The notes beneath the pieces are model-generated. The model made no database searches. It was not told where the DNA came from and saw only the letters and a list, made by a program, of their open reading frames with translations. Below are positions 7,016 to 9,397 of a stretch of DNA of 9,397 nucleotides, in pieces. The position numbers and the translations under genes were made by a program. The DNA lies in the NCBI GenBank assembly GCA_007127175.1, contig SKZX01000123.1, positions 1 to 9,397 of the forward strand, read 5' to 3'. Origin of the DNA: Desulfobacterales bacterium. GTDB lineage: Bacteria; Desulfobacterota; Desulfobacteria; Desulfobacterales; Desulfosalsimonadaceae. The number at the start of each line of letters is the position of its first letter. Position 1 is the stretch's first letter.

Positions 7016-8236
7016 ATGGCGCTTATTGTGCAGAAATACGGGGGGACTTCCGTCGGCGACCTGGACCGTATCCGCAACGTGGCCGAACGGGTTGCCAGGA
7101 CCTTTGACCAGGGAAACGACGTGGTGGTGATTCTGTCCGCCATGAGCGGTGAAACAGACCGGCTTCTGGACCTGGCAGGGAAAATTACGCCGTTTCCCGA
7201 CAAGCGGGAAGTGGACATGCTGGTTTCAACGGGCGAACAGGTGTCGGTGTCACTGATGGCCGTAACGCTCCAGTCAATGGGATACAAGGCCCGCTCCATG
7301 CTGGGGCACCAGGCCGAAATCCTGACGGACAACCGCTTTACCCGGGCCCGCATCCTCGGCATCAAAGCATCGCGGATCAAAGCGCTGCTGGCTGAAAAGC
7401 ACATCGTGATCGTCGCCGGCTTCCAGGGGGCCGATGCCAACGGGGATATCACGACCCTTGGCCGCGGCGGCTCGGACACGTCCGCGGTCGCGGTGGCAGC
7501 CGCCCTCAAAGCGGACAAATGCGAAATATTTACGGACGTCGACGGTATTTACACGGCCGATCCCAATATCTGCTCCAAGGCCCGGAAGCTGGAACGCATT
7601 TCATATGATGAAATGCTTGAGATGGCGAGCCTCGGGGCGAAAGTGCTCCAGATCCGATCCGTCGAATTTGCGAAAAAATACGACGTGCCCATTCACGTCA
7701 GGTCATCCTTTAGCGAGGAGGAAGGTACCATGGTCGTCTATGAAGATGCCAACATGGAGAAAGTCGTTGTTTCCGGCGTCACCCACAACAAGAACGAAGC
7801 ACGGATCACGTTGAGCAAGGTGCCGGACCGGCCGGGCATCGCCATGCAGATACTCGAACCCATTGCCGAAGCCGGCATCGGTGTGGACATGATCATCCAG
7901 AATACCCGGGCCGGCAACCTGACGGACCTCACCTTTACGGTCCCCAAGTCGGATTTTGAGGCAGCCCTGGAAATAGAGCAGAAGATCGCCGAAAAAATCG
8001 GGGCCGAAGATGTGGTCGGCGACAAGAACATTGCCAAGGTTTCTGTTGTGGGCGTGGGGATGAGAAGCCATTCAGGCGTTGCGTCAAAGATGTTCGCCGC
8101 CCTTGCCGCTGAAAACATCAATATTCTGATGATTTCGACGTCCGAGATCCGGATTTCATGCGTTATCGAGGAAAAATACACGGAGTTGGCCGTGCGAACC
8201 CTGCACACGGCGTTCGGCCTGGACGAATCGATTTAA
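7016..8236 (+). CDS. lysC: Aspartate kinase (monofunctional, two ACT domains)
   Basis: Aspartokinase of 406 aa. It phosphorylates L-aspartate to 4-phospho-L-aspartate, the first step toward lysine, threonine, methionine and diaminopimelate. The kinase domain (about 1-235) shows KYGGTSVG (7-14), STGEQVS (71-77), TLGRGGSDTSAVA (147-159) and FTDVDGIYTADP (172-183). Two ACT domains follow at about 265-335 and 342-406; the segment with GVGMRSHSGVASKMF and ISTSEIRIS is typical of the inhibitor-binding region, so feedback control by lysine and/or threonine is likely (family inference). Size and layout match the alpha subunit of alpha2-beta2 aspartokinases such as those of Bacillus and Corynebacterium. 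AAGGA at 7004-7008 lies 7 nt before the ATG. The gap after tsaE is 27 nt. Confidence 0.97.
   Translation: MALIVQKYGGTSVGDLDRIRNVAERVARTFDQGNDVVVILSAMSGETDRLLDLAGKITPFPDKREVDMLVSTGEQVSVSLMAVTLQSMGYKARSMLGHQAEILTDNRFTRARILGIKASRIKALLAEKHIVIVAGFQGADANGDITTLGRGGSDTSAVAVAAALKADKCEIFTDVDGIYTADPNICSKARKLERISYDEMLEMASLGAKVLQIRSVEFAKKYDVPIHVRSSFSEEEGTMVVYEDANMEKVVVSGVTHNKNEARITLSKVPDRPGIAMQILEPIAEAGIGVDMIIQNTRAGNLTDLTFTVPKSDFEAALEIEQKIAEKIGAEDVVGDKNIAKVSVVGVGMRSHSGVASKMFAALAAENINILMISTSEIRISCVIEEKYTELAVRTLHTAFGLDESI
7730..8236 (+). CDS. Candidate internal start: aspartokinase beta subunit
   Basis: Met239 of the aspartokinase (ATG 7730) is preceded by a perfect AGGAGG at 7716-7721 with 8 nt spacing, better than the signal of the full-length gene. 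Starting there gives a 168-residue protein with both ACT domains and no kinase domain. In Bacillus subtilis aspartokinase II and Corynebacterium glutamicum, beta subunits of about this size are made from an in-frame internal start at a similar place, and they assemble with the full-length protein into alpha2-beta2 enzymes that bind the feedback inhibitor. Here the second product is inferred from the ribosome-site signal and position only. The caveat is that the purine-rich stretch also encodes the acidic SEEEG sequence, so it could be coding chance. Confidence 0.5.
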   Translation: MVVYEDANMEKVVVSGVTHNKNEARITLSKVPDRPGIAMQILEPIAEAGIGVDMIIQNTRAGNLTDLTFTVPKSDFEAALEIEQKIAEKIGAEDVVGDKNIAKVSVVGVGMRSHSGVASKMFAALAAENINILMISTSEIRISCVIEEKYTELAVRTLHTAFGLDESI

Positions 8237-8280
8237 ACGCATCCGCATAAACGCGCCCGTGTAGCAGCAATGGCCGATTT

Positions 8281-8376
8281 ATGAAAAAATTCAACAGAAA
8301 TCAGGTTGTTTTTACGATCATTGTCGCAGTGATCATTATTGCGTTTATTTTTCAAAGGACGCTTCGGGGGTTTTAA
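8281..8376 (+). CDS. Possible 31-residue single-pass membrane peptide
   Basis: ATG 8281 opens 31 codons ending with TAA at 8374-8376. The peptide starts MKKFNRNQ, has a continuous hydrophobic stretch at residues 9-24 (VVFTIIVAVIIIAFIF), and ends with the basic RTLRGF. This is the pattern of a small transmembrane protein with positive charges on both flanks. It lies 44 nt after lysC and ends 11 nt before the pyrF stop on the other strand. No good Shine-Dalgarno sequence is visible, and an ATG at 8270 opens a 4-residue peptide whose stop overlaps the start codon. Hydrophobicity may be partly due to local T richness. I do not recognise a family; no function is assigned. Confidence 0.4.
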   Translation: MKKFNRNQVVFTIIVAVIIIAFIFQRTLRGF

Positions 8377-8387
8377 GGGGGGAGTCG

Positions 8388-9107
8388 TCAGAGCGCGCCC
8401 TCGATTTCCGCGGCAAGCATTTCTGCAGCGATTTCAGGTTCTTCAGCATCCCTTAGGGGCCGGCCCACGACCAGGTAATCAGCCCCGTTTTCAATGGCTT
8501 CAGCCGGGGTCACCACCCGTTTCTGGTCGTCATTTTCACCGAGAGACCACGCCGGCCGGATTCCCGGCACCATGGCCGTGAAATCGGCGCCGAACCGTTC
8601 CTTGATGGTTCTCACCTCGCGCCCCGAGCACACGACCCCTTTACAGCCGGCCGCTTTTGCCGTTTTCGCCCGGAGCACAACGAGATCAATGATATTCTCC
8701 GCGTAGCGGCTTTCAAAGCCCGAAGTCCAGATGTCTTCGGCCGAAACCGAGGTCAATACCGTTACACCCAGAACGGCCACCTTCCCAGCCCCCCCTTCAA
8801 CGGCAGCCTCGAGCATGCGCGCGCTTTCCCCGCAATGAACCGTGGTAAAATCCACTTTCCAGCCGGCGATCTGCATCATGGCGCGGCGGACGGTCTCAGG
8901 GATGTCGTGGAGCTTCAGGTCCAGGAAAATCTTTGCATCGCTTTCGTTGCGGATGGTCTGCAGGATGCGGTTGCCGCCCCTGACGAAAAGCTCAAGGCCC
9001 ACCTTGAACATGCCCACATGATCGGAAAGCCGGCGGACATAGCGGGACGCCTGTTCCACGGTCGGCAGGTCCAGGGGAAAAACAATATAGTCCTTTGCGG
9101 TGCGCAT
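8388..9107 (-). CDS. pyrF: Orotidine 5'-phosphate decarboxylase
   Basis: TIM-barrel enzyme of 239 aa, cytoplasmic, converting orotidine 5'-phosphate to UMP in the last step of pyrimidine synthesis. Motifs from ATG 9107: PLDLP (11-15), FKVGLEL (34-40), the catalytic FLDLKLHDIPETV (61-73) with D63, K65 and D68, then PGIRP (181-185), QKRVVTPAEAI (195-205) and GADYLVVGRPL (208-218) of the phosphate-binding site. ATG 9107 is chosen over the frame's upstream ATG (9200) because AAGGAGG (9116-9122 on the minus strand) lies 8 nt before it. The extra 31 residues would also not fit the family and would run across the inverted repeat. The gene is convergent with the operon, with no obvious bidirectional terminator between them, and is probably transcribed alone from the symmetric region upstream. 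Confidence 0.97.
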   Translation of the reverse strand: MRTAKDYIVFPLDLPTVEQASRYVRRLSDHVGMFKVGLELFVRGGNRILQTIRNESDAKIFLDLKLHDIPETVRRAMMQIAGWKVDFTTVHCGESARMLEAAVEGGAGKVAVLGVTVLTSVSAEDIWTSGFESRYAENIIDLVVLRAKTAKAAGCKGVVCSGREVRTIKERFGADFTAMVPGIRPAWSLGENDDQKRVVTPAEAIENGADYLVVGRPLRDAEEPEIAAEMLAAEIEGAL

Positions 9108-9152
9108 GGGCGTATCCTCCTTGGTTAACAGGAAAGGAAGGGAAATATCCGG

Positions 9153-9191
9153 GTGCAGCCTGATGCAAATATACCCCAAACCCGGCTGCAC
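9153..9191. repeat. Inverted repeat upstream of pyrF (possible operator or leader hairpin)
   Basis: GTGCAGCC (9153-9160) and GGCTGCAC (9184-9191) are a perfect 8-bp inverted repeat with a 23-nt centre. The arms straddle the candidate -10 box of pyrF. An alternative pairing, CCGGGT (9149-9154) with ACCCGG (9180-9185), overlaps both arms and cannot form at the same time. If transcription starts upstream of 9191 this would be two exclusive RNA hairpins in the pyrF leader; if it starts near 9162 it is better read as a DNA operator. Confidence 0.5.
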
Positions 9192-9196
9192 GGAAA
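9168..9196 (-). promoter_or_regulatory. Candidate pyrF promoter
   Basis: On the minus strand TTTCCG (9196-9191) lies exactly 17 nt before TATATT (9173-9168). The -10 box matches the sigma-70 consensus at five of six positions and the -35 box at only three. This would place the transcript start near 9162 and give a leader of about 55 nt. It is the best pair I can find before pyrF, but the weak -35 suggests either activation or a different promoter. Confidence 0.35.
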
Positions 9197-9198
9197 AC

Positions 9199-9222
9199 AA
9201 TTTATCGCCATGGCTATAAATT
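9199..9222. promoter_or_regulatory. 24-bp near-perfect palindrome upstream of pyrF
   Basis: Outer arms AATTTAT (9199-9205) and ATAAATT (9216-9222) are exact reverse complements. The centre GCCATGGC (9207-9214) is itself palindromic. Only the pair 9206/9215 (C/T) breaks the symmetry, so 11 of 12 base pairs match. This is the shape of a binding site for a dimeric regulator. It sits 2 nt upstream of the candidate -35 box of pyrF and about 90-115 nt before the pyrF ATG. It also contains the ATG of a doubtful plus-strand reading frame. Confidence 0.45.
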
Positions 9223-9397
9223 TCGTTTCCGGATACCGGTTTATAAGGTCAAAAGCCGACCCCGATACCGACCCCGATACCGACCCCGACGCCGAAAAAG
9301 GAAGCCAGAGGATGGGTGCGTCAAAGATGATCACAATATTTGTTGCATGCAAGGCGGTGCATATTGGCATCACCCCACCCCGGCAGGGGTGGCAGAA
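9210..9397 (+). CDS. Doubtful partial reading frame running off the window end
   Basis: From ATG 9210 the frame stays open to the window end, at least 62 codons. It begins MAINFVSGYRFIRSKA, continues with the acidic repeat DPDTDPDTDPDAEKG produced by the 12-bp tandem repeat, and then a mildly hydrophobic ITIFVACKAVHIGI stretch. An internal ATG at 9312 has AAGGA at 9298-9302, 9 nt upstream. No family motif is visible, the first ATG has only a weak GGAAA upstream, and the repeat looks like intergenic sequence. It could be the 5' end of a gene divergent from pyrF, but is more likely non-coding. Confidence 0.2.
   Translation, partial: MAINFVSGYRFIRSKADPDTDPDTDPDAEKGSQRMGASKMITIFVACKAVHIGITPPRQGWQ
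9256..9291. repeat. 12-bp tandem repeat, three copies
   Basis: Unit CCGACCCCGATA occurs at 9256-9267 and 9268-9279. A third copy at 9280-9291 differs only in its last bases (CCGACCCCGACG). A fourth begins with CCGA at 9292 and then diverges. The unit is a multiple of three, so any frame through it stays open. From memory, similar short GATACCGACCCC arrays occur between genes in Desulfobacteraceae genomes; this was not checked. Confidence 0.85.
9375..9392. repeat. 7-bp GC-rich hairpin at the window edge
   Basis: CCACCCC (9375-9381), loop GGCA, GGGGTGG (9386-9392): a perfect and very GC-rich stem. No T-run follows on the minus strand, and only five bases remain on the plus strand, so a terminator cannot be confirmed. 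A separate 10-bp palindrome, TTGCATGCAA, lies nearby at 9343-9352. Confidence 0.45.

Noticed and set aside
9108..9200. Extended PyrF start at 9200
   Set aside because: The 31 extra residues would cross the inverted repeat and candidate promoter; AAGGAGG with 8 nt spacing clearly selects ATG 9107.
9125..9373. Minus-strand 82-residue open frame with GSVS repeats upstream of pyrF
   Set aside because: The repeats only reflect the 12-bp tandem array; the frame overlaps the pyrF promoter region and shows no domain or ribosome site.

Overview
The window reads as a housekeeping segment of a moderately GC-rich bacterial chromosome. The gene order phoH - HD-domain 7TM phosphohydrolase - ybeY - pdxJ - nnrE/D - tsaE - lysC resembles arrangements I know from Desulfobacterota (the former Deltaproteobacteria, e.g. 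Geobacter and sulfate reducers). The first three genes also match the phoH-yqfF-yqfG order of Bacillus. My best guess is a Desulfobacteraceae-like sulfate reducer; this rests on gene order and on the look of the intergenic repeats, not on any database search.

Layout. Positions 1-174 hold no recognisable gene. A phoH-like ATPase gene (175-1173) is followed by a gap with three small hairpins (about 1183-1256). A compact plus-strand cluster follows: pgpH (1339-3753), ybeY (3653-4156, overlapping pgpH by 101 nt), pdxJ (4156-4878, sharing one base with the ybeY stop), a fused NAD(P)HX epimerase/dehydratase gene (4898-6493), tsaE (6509-6988) and lysC (7016-8236). Gaps inside this cluster are at most 27 nt, so it is probably one operon. 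A possible 31-residue single-pass membrane peptide (8281-8376) lies after lysC. pyrF (8388-9107) runs on the minus strand, convergent with the operon. Its upstream region (9108-9397) is rich in symmetry: an 8-bp inverted repeat around a candidate -10 box, a 24-bp near-perfect palindrome, a 12-bp tandem repeat and an edge hairpin. An open reading frame of doubtful reality runs off the window end.

Functions. PhoH and YbeY belong to RNA metabolism and ribosome maturation, PgpH to cyclic-di-AMP turnover, PdxJ to vitamin B6 synthesis, NnrE/D to repair of damaged NAD(P)H, TsaE to the t6A modification of tRNA, LysC to the entry of the aspartate amino-acid pathway and PyrF to UMP synthesis. I see no mobile element, tRNA, rRNA or CRISPR array, and no clearly new multi-gene system. 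The points most worth a second look are an in-frame internal start in lysC with a perfect Shine-Dalgarno sequence, the symmetric region upstream of pyrF, the long pgpH/ybeY overlap and the possible small membrane peptide.
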